From Pleomorphomonas sp. PLEO (GTDB lineage Bacteria > Pseudomonadota > Alphaproteobacteria > Rhizobiales > Pleomorphomonadaceae), in NCBI RefSeq assembly GCF_041320595.1, contig NZ_CP166625.1, forward strand, positions 4,462,001-4,526,000: a DNA stretch of 64,000 nucleotides. The letters run 5' to 3'. Both the position numbers and the translations under genes were made by a program. Every line of letters begins with the position of its first letter. Positions within the stretch are counted from its first letter, which is position 1. The notes below the pieces were generated by a model. That model did no database searches. It was not told the origin of the DNA and worked only from the letters and a program-made list of their open reading frames with translations. Of this stretch, positions 26,079 through 33,978 are shown piece by piece.

Positions 26079-27449
26079 ATGGCGCCGGTGCCGAGGTTCA
26101 TCGCTGTTCTCGATGTGGGCAAAACCAACGTCAAGCTGGTGGTCCATGACCTTGAGACCGGCGGGGACGTGTTCGTCCGCACGCGGCCGAACGTCGTCAT
26201 CGACGCACCGCCCTATCCTCACTACGACGTGGAGGGAATGTGGGCGTTCTTCCTGGATACGTTGAAGGAAGCGGCGACGAACCAGAGGATCGACGCCCTT
26301 TCCTTCACCACCCACGGCGCCACCTTTGCCCTACTGGCCGGCAACCAGTTGGCGCTGCCGGTGCTTGACTATGAGTTCCGCGGCCCCGACGCGCTTGATG
26401 ATGCCTATGTCGCCGCGCGGCCATCCTTCGCCGAGAGTTTCACGCCGCGCCTGCCCGGCGGGCTCAATGCCGGTGCCCAGCTTTACTGGCAAGCCCGCTC
26501 ATACCCGGATGCCTTTGCGAAGGTGACGGCGATTGTCCCCTATCCGCAATACTGGGCCTTCCGGTTCACTGGCGTGCTGGCGAGCGAGCCGACCTCGCTC
26601 GGCGTGCATACCGACCTCTGGGCGCCAAAGAGACGCGACTTCTCATCCTTTGCCAACGCGGAGGGTTGGAACCGACTGTTCGCGCCATTGCGCTCGGCCT
26701 TCGACAGGCTCGGCACGGTGACGGCGGATATCGCGGCGCGCACCGGACTTTCTCCTGACACACCAGTCTATTGCGGCATCCATGATTCCAACGCCTCGCT
26801 GCTGCCGCATCTTCTCACCCACAAGCCGCCGTTTACGGTACTTTCGACCGGTACGTGGGCGATCATCTTTGCCGTTGGCGGCGACGCCTCGGCGCTCGAC
26901 GCCGGTCGGGACGGTCTCTGCAACGTCGACGCCTTCGGCAATCCGGTGCCCTCATCACGCTTTATGGGCGGGCGGGAGTTCGATCTCCTGACGGAAGGCC
27001 ATGCAAAAAAGCCGACCCCTGAGGATGTGCGTACCGTTCTTGATGGCTGCATCTTGGTTCGCCCGACTTTCGTGCCGGGTTGCGGGCCTTTCCCGGCTGG
27101 GAAGGGGAGCTGGAGTGTTGAGCCGACCTCACTCACCGCTGGTGTGCGGACCGCCGCCGTTAGCCTTTATCTCGCACTGGTGGCACGCGCCGCGATGGAG
27201 GTGGCTGGTGCCGCCGGCCCGATCGTCGTCGAGGGACCATTCGGACGCGACACTCTGTTCGCCGAAGCGCTGCAACAGCTGACGGGTCGACCGGTGCTTA
27301 TCGCGGCCGGCGCCACCGGCACGTCCACCGGTGCCGCCATGTTGGCGCTAGGTCCAGACGGACGCCCCAGCCTGCCACCCGATCGGCCCATCGGCGGTGG
27401 TTATGATCTCACCGGCCTCGACATCTACGCCGGTCAGTGGACCGGTTGA
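26079..27449 (+). CDS. rhaK: L-rhamnulokinase
   Basis: RhaK (456 aa), FGGY-family kinase phosphorylating L-rhamnulose. The N-terminal phosphate loop is IAVLDVGKTNVKLVV (about residues 8-22); the hinge sequences ALSFTTHGATFAL, YPQYWAFRFTG, CGIHDSNASLLPHL and VLSTGTWAIIF are typical of the rhizobial RhaK branch. ATG 26079 is chosen because TGGAGAAA precedes it. In rhizobia this kinase is also needed for rhamnose transport by the rhaSTPQ system. It completes rhaM-A-K-D, giving DHAP plus L-lactaldehyde. Its 3' end overlaps the converging kinase gene by 16 bases. Confidence 0.94.
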   Translation: MAPVPRFIAVLDVGKTNVKLVVHDLETGGDVFVRTRPNVVIDAPPYPHYDVEGMWAFFLDTLKEAATNQRIDALSFTTHGATFALLAGNQLALPVLDYEFRGPDALDDAYVAARPSFAESFTPRLPGGLNAGAQLYWQARSYPDAFAKVTAIVPYPQYWAFRFTGVLASEPTSLGVHTDLWAPKRRDFSSFANAEGWNRLFAPLRSAFDRLGTVTADIAARTGLSPDTPVYCGIHDSNASLLPHLLTHKPPFTVLSTGTWAIIFAVGGDASALDAGRDGLCNVDAFGNPVPSSRFMGGREFDLLTEGHAKKPTPEDVRTVLDGCILVRPTFVPGCGPFPAGKGSWSVEPTSLTAGVRTAAVSLYLALVARAAMEVAGAAGPIVVEGPFGRDTLFAEALQQLTGRPVLIAAGATGTSTGAAMLALGPDGRPSLPPDRPIGGGYDLTGLDIYAGQWTG

Positions 27450-28813
27450 AGCTGCGGCCCGATCCGGCCTCGGACTCCATAGGCAAAACCGGCATCGGAA
27501 ATATCCAGCGCCGTCACCTCGCCGCCGAGGACAACGGGCAACACGGTCCGCAAAAGCCGCTGGCCGAAGCCGCTGACTTCAATAGACGGCGTACCCAACA
27601 TTCGCCAATCGAGGCGGAATACGCCGTCGGGCAGCAAGGCCCACGAGACCACCACCCGGTCGGGCGGTTTTTCGGCGGCGGCGGCGGCGGCGACCAGTTC
27701 GTGAGCGCCTAGCATCACATTCTGCGCAATGTCAGGACCAAGCAGAATCCGAGGCCCCTCCAGATCGACCCGGATGCCTCCGGCACCTTCGACGTCAGCC
27801 CAAGCGCGAATGATAACCTCATCAAGCAGGATGCCGCGCCACCCATTCTGGACCAGGAGCTCGTGAGCCGCCGACAAGGCCAGTAAGCGGCCGCCGAATG
27901 GCGTCAGGAAGGCGCTGGCCTCGGGGGCACCCTCGCCACTTTGCCTGGCGATGCCTTGCACGACCGCCAGAAGATTTTTGGACCGGTGCGTGAGTTCCCG
28001 CAGAATATCGCGCATCTCGCGCTCGTGTTCCTTGTAGCGGGAAACATCGATAGCCGCCGTCAGGACGCCACTGACATTTTTATTGACGATCACAGGCTCG
28101 ACGAAGCCCTCGAACCAGCGTTGCTGGCCTCCCAAGGCGAATGAGATCTCAAAGCGCTCGGCCTTGCCGTTGGCCAGGACACGTCGGCCGATATTCACGA
28201 ACTCAGCCGCTTCGACCGGCGGCAGAAGATCGCCTGGACTCCGCCCTAACACGTCCGCCTGGGTGAGCGGACGCGGTGGGTTGTGAGCCCAAGTAAAGAT
28301 GAGATTGGCGTCGAGTTCTAATATGGAAATGTCGGAGCCATCCAACGCCATCTCGAAGCGATGACGAACCATTTCGAGTTCGGCGGTACGCCGAGCAACG
28401 CGACTTTCAAGATCGCGATTGAGATCACTCAGTTGGTCGATCAATCGCCTGTTCGCCGACTGCCCTTCCATAAGCAGGGCGTTGGCCTGGTTGGCCTCCT
28501 GGCGCGTCGGCTGGCCGACTAGCCTCGGAATCATCGGCCATACGGCGATCCCGACGACGAAGGCGACGATCGCCGTCACAACTTCTACCAGCACAAAAAT
28601 GCCCTGCCCTGTTTCTCCTGGGATCATCCGGCCAATGGTACCCATGGCGATCGCCAGAACAAAGACGCACAGCAGGGCAGAGGTGCCCACCAGCCCACCG
28701 GTACGATGACGCATGCGAACGAGGTACGTCACAAGGCCCACCGACACGGAAGCGCAGGCAGCAACAGTTATTACTCTCGCCAGCGTCTTAAGTGTCTCGA
28801 GGTCATCGGACAA
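27434..28813 (-). CDS. PAS-HWE/HisKA_2-type sensor protein next to phyR, ATP site degenerate
   Basis: A 459-residue membrane sensor. It has three hydrophobic segments in residues 10-95, a short coiled coil (about 105-145), a PAS domain (about 150-270) and an H-box of the HWE/HisKA_2 type with ELTHRSKNLLAVVQGIARQ (about 285-303). The C-terminal ATP-binding region keeps the family layout (MLGAHELVAA, SWALLPDGVFRLDW, GFGQRLLRTVLPVVLGGEV), but the usual HELATNAAKYG N-box is replaced by an alanine run with no Asn, and the WxE motif reads WRM. It may act as a phosphatase or non-catalytic sensor rather than a kinase. The start is a TTG at 28813 with GGAGG upstream. Its place beside phyR points to control of PhyR phosphorylation. 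Confidence 0.85.
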   Translation of the reverse strand: MSDDLETLKTLARVITVAACASVSVGLVTYLVRMRHRTGGLVGTSALLCVFVLAIAMGTIGRMIPGETGQGIFVLVEVVTAIVAFVVGIAVWPMIPRLVGQPTRQEANQANALLMEGQSANRRLIDQLSDLNRDLESRVARRTAELEMVRHRFEMALDGSDISILELDANLIFTWAHNPPRPLTQADVLGRSPGDLLPPVEAAEFVNIGRRVLANGKAERFEISFALGGQQRWFEGFVEPVIVNKNVSGVLTAAIDVSRYKEHEREMRDILRELTHRSKNLLAVVQGIARQSGEGAPEASAFLTPFGGRLLALSAAHELLVQNGWRGILLDEVIIRAWADVEGAGGIRVDLEGPRILLGPDIAQNVMLGAHELVAAAAAAEKPPDRVVVSWALLPDGVFRLDWRMLGTPSIEVSGFGQRLLRTVLPVVLGGEVTALDISDAGFAYGVRGRIGPQLQPVH

Positions 28814-28874
28814 TACCTTACCCTCCGCGTCAGACGGCCGACGTTCGGGAAGCTCACCTATGGCCGGCCAACCG

Positions 28875-29675
28875 TCACACGTTGTCCTTCAGCCGCAACG
28901 ATGCGACCTTATCGAAGAACAAAGCCTGAGAGATCACCGCCTTCACCATCTCCTCGCGGAACGGCTTGGCGATCAGGAAGGTCGGCTCGGGGCGTTCTCC
29001 TGTCAGCAGCGATTCAGGATAAGCCGTGATGAAGATGACCGGCACTTCGAAACTGCCGAGGATATCATTGACAGCATCGAGCCCCGAAGAGCCATCCGCG
29101 AGGCGGATGTCGGCGAGAATGAGGCCTGGGCGCTCGCTGCGGGCCATGGCGACCGCTTCGTCTCGGGTACGTGCGTTGCCAACCACGGTATGGCCAAGTC
29201 CCTCGACAAGTCCTTCGAGATCCATGGCTATCAGCGGCTCATCCTCGATGACAAGCACACGCGAAGCGACCTGCTCACCGATCTGTCGCGCAGCTTCCGA
29301 CAACAGGGCCGAAAAGGCCTCGGGGCCAACGTCAAGAATGCGGGAAGCATCGAAGGGAGAGAACCCTTCCATCGCGGTCAGCAGGAACGCCTGCCGCGGC
29401 AGCGGGGTGATGGCATCCAGCCGGCGATCGGCAGCCGGCCGCTCGCCATCTTCCAACCTCATATAGTTCATGGGGTTGGCATTCCAAACCGAAGTGAACA
29501 ATTTATATACGCCAAGACGCGGCTCGAGCGATTTATCGAAGCCATCGGGATCGGCGACCAAATGCTCCAACATGGCCACGACATGGCTATCACCGCTGGC
29601 CTGGCTGCCGCTCAAAGCTCGCGCATAGCGGCGAAGAAGAGGAAGCTGTGGCGCGATCAGGGAAGTGAGAGACAT
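28875..29675 (-). CDS. phyR: PhyR, anti-anti-sigma response regulator of the general stress response
   Basis: PhyR (266 aa) sequesters the anti-sigma factor NepR when phosphorylated. Residues 1-130 are the sigma-like domain (LLRRYARALSGSQASGDSHV, TPLPRQAFLLTAMEGF, the sigma4-like part). A receiver follows from about residue 140: RVLVIEDEPLIAMDLE, phospho-acceptor Asp in LILADIRLADGSSG, VIFITAYPE and Lys in FLIAKPF. ATG 29675 (MSLTSLIAPQ) with AAAGG is preferred over the upstream start at 29690. Divergent from nepR-ecfG, with a perfect EcfG promoter of its own, so positive feedback is expected. Confidence 0.97.
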   Translation of the reverse strand: MSLTSLIAPQLPLLRRYARALSGSQASGDSHVVAMLEHLVADPDGFDKSLEPRLGVYKLFTSVWNANPMNYMRLEDGERPAADRRLDAITPLPRQAFLLTAMEGFSPFDASRILDVGPEAFSALLSEAARQIGEQVASRVLVIEDEPLIAMDLEGLVEGLGHTVVGNARTRDEAVAMARSERPGLILADIRLADGSSGLDAVNDILGSFEVPVIFITAYPESLLTGERPEPTFLIAKPFREEMVKAVISQALFFDKVASLRLKDNV

Positions 29676-29733
29676 GACAAGCCTTTCCAACGCTTAAGCG
29701 AGCAATAAAGTTCAGAGTACTATCCTGCGTGAA

Positions 29734-29758
29734 AACGCCGGAGAGCGCAGTCGGTTCC
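29734..29758 (-). promoter_or_regulatory. EcfG-dependent promoter of phyR
   Basis: On the minus strand GGAAC (29758-29754) and CGTT (29737-29734) are separated by exactly 16 bases, the consensus for the EcfG sigma factor. The -10 ends 59 bases before the phyR start. Confidence 0.85.
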
Positions 29759-29789
29759 GCTTCAAGCCGTTTATTTTTCCAGTTCGATC

Positions 29790-29814
29790 GGAACCGGAAC
29801 CTGCCGTCTGCGTT
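29790..29814 (+). promoter_or_regulatory. EcfG-dependent promoter of nepR-ecfG
   Basis: GGAAC at 29790-29794 and CGTT at 29811-29814 with a 16-base spacer, 82 bases upstream of nepR. It is back to back with the phyR promoter. Confidence 0.85.
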
Positions 29815-29895
29815 CAGTGCAAGATGTGTATTTGCAGCCGTCGCCGCTAGGTCGTCGATAGGACTGTTGTTTGTAGTCGTCCTGAAAGAGCCGCT

Positions 29896-30105
29896 ATGTC
29901 AGACAAAAAAGAAACGCCGGAACGCCCCGCTCTAGAGCAACCTATCCAAGCCCACCTCGGCGATCAGCTTAAGAAACTCTATGGGTCCATCCTATCAGAG
30001 CCCATTCCAGAAAAGCTCACCGCGTTGCTCGACCAGCTCGAGAAGGCGGAAAGAAAAGAGCGCGAAAGTTTATCGGGTGCCTCCGACGGAGGTGGCGATC
30101 AATGA
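29896..30105 (+). CDS. nepR: Anti-sigma factor NepR
   Basis: NepR (69 aa) binds EcfG and holds it inactive until phospho-PhyR removes it. The conserved core is LGDQLKKLYGSILSEPIPEKL (split: LGDQLKKLY at about residues 21-29, EPIPEKLTALL at about 34-44), flanked by charged, probably disordered tails, as in the family. Its stop overlaps the ecfG start (ATGA, 30102-30105), so anti-sigma and sigma are translationally coupled. Confidence 0.95.
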   Translation: MSDKKETPERPALEQPIQAHLGDQLKKLYGSILSEPIPEKLTALLDQLEKAERKERESLSGASDGGGDQ

Positions 30106-30605
30106 CAGCTGTCGCGGCCTTCAAGTCCGCTCTCCTGGCGGAGCTTCCTTCGTTACGCGCCTTCGCCATTTCGCTGTCCGGCAGCCATGACCATGCCGAC
30201 GATCTCGTGCAGGAAACGGTGATGAAAGCCTGGGGCGCCCATGCCAGTTTCATACCGGGCACGAGCCTGCGCGCATGGCTTTTCACCATCATGCGCAACA
30301 CTTACTTCAGTCAATATCGCAAAGCCCGGCGTGAGGTTCAGGACAGCGACGGCGAAGCGGCGGCCCGGCTGGTATCAGCGCCGGCCCAAGACGGCCATCT
30401 CGACCTCGCCGATTTCCGCGCGGCACTGGAAAAGCTGCCGGACGACCAGCGCGAAGCGCTCATTCTGGTGGGGGCGTCCGGCTTTTCCTGTGAAGAAGCA
30501 GCCGAGATCTGCGGCTGTGCCGTCGGGACCATCAAGAGCCGTGTCAACCGGGCACGCCAGAAGCTGCTGCAAATGATGGCGATGAAGAGCACCTCCGATC
30601 TTTAG
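30102..30605 (+). CDS. ecfG: ECF sigma factor EcfG of the general stress response
   Basis: EcfG (167 aa) directs RNA polymerase to GGAAC-N16/17-CGTT promoters. Region 2 includes SGSHDHADDLVQETVMKAW (about residues 26-44) and FTIMRNTYFSQYRK; region 4 is LEKLPDDQREALILVGASGFSCEEAAEICGCAVGTIKSRVNRARQKL in consecutive blocks (about 110-157). Location directly after nepR and opposite phyR is the canonical arrangement. A rho-independent terminator follows 29 bases after the stop. Confidence 0.96.
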   Translation: MTAVAAFKSALLAELPSLRAFAISLSGSHDHADDLVQETVMKAWGAHASFIPGTSLRAWLFTIMRNTYFSQYRKARREVQDSDGEAAARLVSAPAQDGHLDLADFRAALEKLPDDQREALILVGASGFSCEEAAEICGCAVGTIKSRVNRARQKLLQMMAMKSTSDL

Positions 30606-30633
30606 CGCTTCGATGCAGTTTTTTATGTTTTCT

Positions 30634-30662
30634 GGGCCGGCGCGTCTCGCGTGCCGGCCTTT
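30634..30662 (+). terminator. Rho-independent terminator after ecfG
   Basis: GGGCCGGC...GCCGGCC stem (GGCCGGC 30635-30641 with GCCGGCC 30653-30659) followed by TTT. It may also serve the converging AI-2E-family gene. Confidence 0.7.
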
Positions 30663-30664
30663 GA

Positions 30665-31786
30665 TCATGACGGTAGCGATACTCGGCTTTCGACCTTGAA
30701 TTCGCTGCGGATAGTCCGGCCAATCAAGAGCAGCGGCACAGCCAGCACCGCGCCAATAGCACCCCACATCCACGTCCCAAAGATGATCGACACGAAGACG
30801 AGAAAGGGGTTGATCTCGAATCGGCGCCCTAGAACGGCTGGAATGACCGCATTTTCGCAAACCAGATGGACAACCATGAAAGCACCGACCGGCCAGAGTG
30901 CGGACAGCAGGCCATAATCGAGCAGAATCCCACCTGAAGCGATGGCCAATGACACGACAGCCGGCCCAAGAAACGGTATGAAACTCAAGGCGAAAGCGAA
31001 CAAGCCCCAGAGAACCGGTGCCGGCAACCCGGCCGTCAAAGCTATCAAGCCGGTGGCAAGACCAACACAGGCATAGATCACTGAAGTGGTCCCGAAATAG
31101 TGGGTCAGCGAAGCTTCAGTTGCATTGAATATACGAATAGCGGCGAGACGCTCCTCGCGGCCGACGAACGCGAGGATTGACTGCCGTCTCAGGCGCGCTC
31201 GGCCGGCAACGTAGAATACAAGAGTGGCAAGAAAGATCAGAAACTCGCCGAAGGCCGGCGTCAGCCCACCTATAAAGCCGGCCACAAGACCGAAGTCGAG
31301 CGATCCCAGCATCTTCTCCATGCTAGGAATTCCGCCCTCCGCACTCGTACTGCCTCCGGTGAGACGGGCCTGCAGCGTGGTGAAGGGTGCCAGTAAGTCT
31401 CCAAAGGCAGCGATCAAGCGTGGCAAGACGAGAGGAAGCCGTTCGACCAGCGTCGAAAGGGGCTCGGCGATTGCCTCAATCAGTAGGAACATGCCGACGC
31501 CCAAAATGGCAGTGAGCGCCAGACCGGCGATAACAGGCGGAATGCCGATGCGCTGACCTCTATCGCCGACGTGAGCCACAACGCTGCCGACGATGATTGC
31601 CGCCACCATAGGGACGACCAGCGAGGCCGCGGAGTGCAAAGCTAGCAAAAGCGCCAGCAAGAACAGACCAATGGTTGACAGCTCTGTGAGCGTACGGCGC
31701 GTCTCGGGCCACCCCTTGCCTTCTTGTGCCGCGGGCACCTCTGACAACCGCCCATCGAAGGGTGTCCGGCGAACGATATATTTCAA
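30665..31786 (-). CDS. AI-2E family (PerM-like) membrane protein
   Basis: A 373-residue integral membrane protein of the AI-2E transporter/UPF0118 family. Hydrophobic helices at about residues 38-85 and 90-120 precede a long amphipathic region, then the paired C-terminal helices LWGLFAFALSFIPFLGPAVV (about 270-290), followed by VHLVCENAVIPAVLGRRFEINP and IFGTWMWGAIGAVLAVPLL, both family hallmarks. The transported substrate is uncertain. The start is TTG 31786 with GGAGGGG six bases upstream; no internal ATG gives a sensible length. On the minus strand upstream there is GGAAC-N16-CATT (31869 to 31845), one base off the EcfG consensus, so stress induction is possible. Confidence 0.88.
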   Translation of the reverse strand: MKYIVRRTPFDGRLSEVPAAQEGKGWPETRRTLTELSTIGLFLLALLLALHSAASLVVPMVAAIIVGSVVAHVGDRGQRIGIPPVIAGLALTAILGVGMFLLIEAIAEPLSTLVERLPLVLPRLIAAFGDLLAPFTTLQARLTGGSTSAEGGIPSMEKMLGSLDFGLVAGFIGGLTPAFGEFLIFLATLVFYVAGRARLRRQSILAFVGREERLAAIRIFNATEASLTHYFGTTSVIYACVGLATGLIALTAGLPAPVLWGLFAFALSFIPFLGPAVVSLAIASGGILLDYGLLSALWPVGAFMVVHLVCENAVIPAVLGRRFEINPFLVFVSIIFGTWMWGAIGAVLAVPLLLIGRTIRSEFKVESRVSLPS

Positions 31787-31891
31787 GGCAGCCCCTCCGT
31801 CGCGTTTGACGCCGTCTCAGAAGAGGGCGCCGAGTCCATCTCCCAATGCGCGAGCAGCGCTCCGGTTCCCTGCAATCGCCACGGCAGTATC

Positions 31892-31916
31892 GGAACCCGA
31901 CGCGAATTCGGGCGTT
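31892..31916 (+). promoter_or_regulatory. EcfG-dependent promoter of the DUF883-like gene
   Basis: GGAAC (31892-31896), 16-base spacer, CGTT (31913-31916), 84 bases ahead of the start at 32000. Confidence 0.8.
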
Positions 31917-31999
31917 GTTGGAGCAGATGCTCGTTGGGACTAGGCGAGCTTTCGTCACCCCGGCCCACCCGGACGTGCGCGCGTAGAAAGGAAAAGCCG

Positions 32000-32497
32000 A
32001 TGCTGTCTCCTGAACCCGTTAACAAGAAGGACCTGGGCGCCTCTGCAACTTCCGCCGCTAAGGCTGCCATTGCCGACACGGCGGAGAAGATCAAAAAGGA
32101 TCTCGAAATGTCGGAACATTCCGGTGCCAAAGCTGTCGCCGACAACGCGGCAAAGATTAAGAAGGACATCGGTGCCGCCGGCAGCGATCTCGCTGACAAG
32201 GCCGGTGATGTCGCGGCCGCGGCGCAGGACGCAATGGCCGAGATGAAGCGGATTATCGACGCGTTCGCCAGCAGAACCGGTGCAAAGGCCAATGAAGCGC
32301 TCGAAACCGTCAAGGCAACAGGAGTCGAGACTGCCGACCATGTGGGCGCGGCGCTGAGCGGGGCCACCGCTTTGGGGCGCGAAGGAATAGATGGCGTGGC
32401 CGACGCGGTTGCCAAGCGTCCGATGACGTCGTTGGCCGTCGCGCTCGGAGTCGGCCTGCTTGTCGGCCTCGCCTCGCGCGGCAGTTCGCGCGCATGA
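32000..32497 (+). CDS. DUF883/ElaB-YqjD-like stress protein
   Basis: A 165-residue, Ala- and Lys-rich helical protein with a single C-terminal hydrophobic segment (MTSLAVALGVGLLVGLAS, about residues 142-160) preceded by KRP, ending GSSRA. This is the tail-anchored organisation of ElaB/YqjD (DUF883) proteins, in which the helical body may bind ribosomes or other partners; here the body contains heptad-like repeats of AEKIKKDLE and AAKIKKDIG type (about 24-56), probably coiled coil. ATG 32000 has AAAGGA. Transcribed from a perfect EcfG promoter and coupled by ATGA to the next gene. Confidence 0.75.
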   Translation: MLSPEPVNKKDLGASATSAAKAAIADTAEKIKKDLEMSEHSGAKAVADNAAKIKKDIGAAGSDLADKAGDVAAAAQDAMAEMKRIIDAFASRTGAKANEALETVKATGVETADHVGAALSGATALGREGIDGVADAVAKRPMTSLAVALGVGLLVGLASRGSSRA

Positions 32498-32892
32498 ACG
32501 TCGCGCGACTCCTTGGCGTCGACGTAACTCGTCTCAAGCGGCGCGGCGGCCTTGCCGTCGTGTCCGCGGCGATTGGCATGATCATGGCGACGTTGGCCGT
32601 CGCTTTCGCCGCTTTCGCCGGTTACATCGCACTTACCCGTCATTTCCGACCTGAGATCGCAGCACTTATCACCGCGGGATCTCTGCTGCTTATCGCGCTG
32701 ATCGCCTTAGTCGTGGCACGTCAGGTCATGAAAAAGGCGCGGCAGGAAATAAATGCGGCCGTGTCATCGAGCGCAATAATAGCCTTTGCCCCGACAGCCG
32801 CCTCGCTCGCCGCTCGGCATACTCGTCTGGCAGCTGTCGTCGCGGCACTGGGTATTGGCTTCTGGTTGGCGCGCAACGCCACCAAGCGCTGA
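32494..32892 (+). CDS. Holin-like (YqjE / phage_holin_3_6-type) membrane protein
   Basis: A 132-residue protein with two strong hydrophobic hairpin helices (about residues 19-46 and 56-77) and a third near the C terminus (AAVVAALGIGFWLA). Two-gene units of a YqjD-like protein followed by a YqjE-like holin-superfamily protein are common, and the ATGA overlap with the DUF883-like gene here fits that. Function unknown; probably envelope stress. Under the same EcfG promoter as its neighbour. Confidence 0.7.
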   Translation: MNVARLLGVDVTRLKRRGGLAVVSAAIGMIMATLAVAFAAFAGYIALTRHFRPEIAALITAGSLLLIALIALVVARQVMKKARQEINAAVSSSAIIAFAPTAASLAARHTRLAAVVAALGIGFWLARNATKR

Positions 32893-32913
32893 GCCGAATG
32901 GTCGAGAGATCAC

Positions 32914-33978
32914 TCAGCCAGCCGCGAACTCTATGCAGACATAGGTTCCAGGGTTGAGCTGTGAATAGGATATCTCGGCATCAAGGTTGCGGGCCATCGC
33001 TCTCAGCACTTTGGAGCCGATGCCTGTTCCTTGGGCCGGCCCTGTTCCGTCCCAGCCAATACCATCGTCTTCAACACAGATTTGAAGACGACCGTTTTCG
33101 AGCCTGCGGGAACTAACCCGAATTTCCCCACTTGTATCAGGTAGATAGGCATACTTGAACGCATTCGTCACCAGTTCGCCAACCATGACACCAAGCGTCA
33201 CGGCCTTATCGGTCGGAAGCGATATTGCAATGAGTTCTGTCTTGACCATGTGCAGGGCACCGTTGCCTGCCAGTGAGGCCGACAGCTCACCGACAAGATG
33301 GCTGAGATAGGCACCTATATCGACCTCGCCAATGTTGTCCGAAGTATAAAGATGGCGATGGACACCTGCGACCGCCGAAATCCGGCTCTGCGTCTCCTCA
33401 AGAGCGTGGCGAGCATGGGGGTCGCTGACGGCTGAGGCCTGCATGCGCACCATCGCTGCCACGAGGCCTAATGAATTGGCAACGCGGTGGTTGACCTCCT
33501 TCAGGAGCATCTCGGCCCGGTCCCTTGCCTCGCGGATCAACTGCTGATCTCGGACACGCGCGCTTTTAAGCCGCCAACGCTCAAACGCCTGCTCCAGAGC
33601 GGCAATCAACAGATCAAAGAACTCTTCCGACGTGTCCTTGATCACATAATCGTCGGCTCCCTGCTTGAGGGCCTCTATGGCCAGTCGCGCGTCCATCGAT
33701 CCGGTAACGTAGACCACGGGCGGGCGGGCGCCGCGCGCCCCCATGCGGGTAAGGATGTCCAACCCGGTCTCGGACGATAGCGTATGATCGAGAGCAACGA
33801 TATCTACACCGCCTTCCGCGATGATCTTCAGCGCCTGGTCGCCGCTCGTCACGTGAATCGTCTCATGGCCACGCCGGGCAAGAGCCTTGCGGACCAACAC
33901 GGCAAGGGCAACATCGTCCTCGACGTGCAGGACCTTGATGGACTCCTTGAGATCGGTCCCATATGGCAATTCAATCAA
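32914..33978 (-). CDS. Receiver-HWE/HisKA_2 histidine kinase hybrid
   Basis: A 354-residue soluble signalling protein. Residues about 15-130 are a receiver: KVLHVEDDVALAVLV, phospho-acceptor Asp in VDIVALDHTLS, VVYVTGS. A linker helix leads to a HisKA_2 phosphotransfer helix LLKEVNHRVANSLGLVAAMV (about 158-177) and an ATPase domain with an intact N-box GELVTNAFKYA (about 265-275), EDDGIGWDG and GIGSKVLRAMA. It could relay a signal from the upstream kinase to PhyR-like targets. The frame opens with a TTG at 33978, overlapping the upstream response regulator stop; a second TTG at 33969 with better spacing from GGAG is possible. Confidence 0.88.
   Translation of the reverse strand: MIELPYGTDLKESIKVLHVEDDVALAVLVRKALARRGHETIHVTSGDQALKIIAEGGVDIVALDHTLSSETGLDILTRMGARGARPPVVYVTGSMDARLAIEALKQGADDYVIKDTSEEFFDLLIAALEQAFERWRLKSARVRDQQLIREARDRAEMLLKEVNHRVANSLGLVAAMVRMQASAVSDPHARHALEETQSRISAVAGVHRHLYTSDNIGEVDIGAYLSHLVGELSASLAGNGALHMVKTELIAISLPTDKAVTLGVMVGELVTNAFKYAYLPDTSGEIRVSSRRLENGRLQICVEDDGIGWDGTGPAQGTGIGSKVLRAMARNLDAEISYSQLNPGTYVCIEFAAG

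Noticed and set aside
28713-29708. Long plus-strand open frame across phyR
   Set aside because: It is the antisense shadow of phyR, whose protein is unmistakable on the minus strand.
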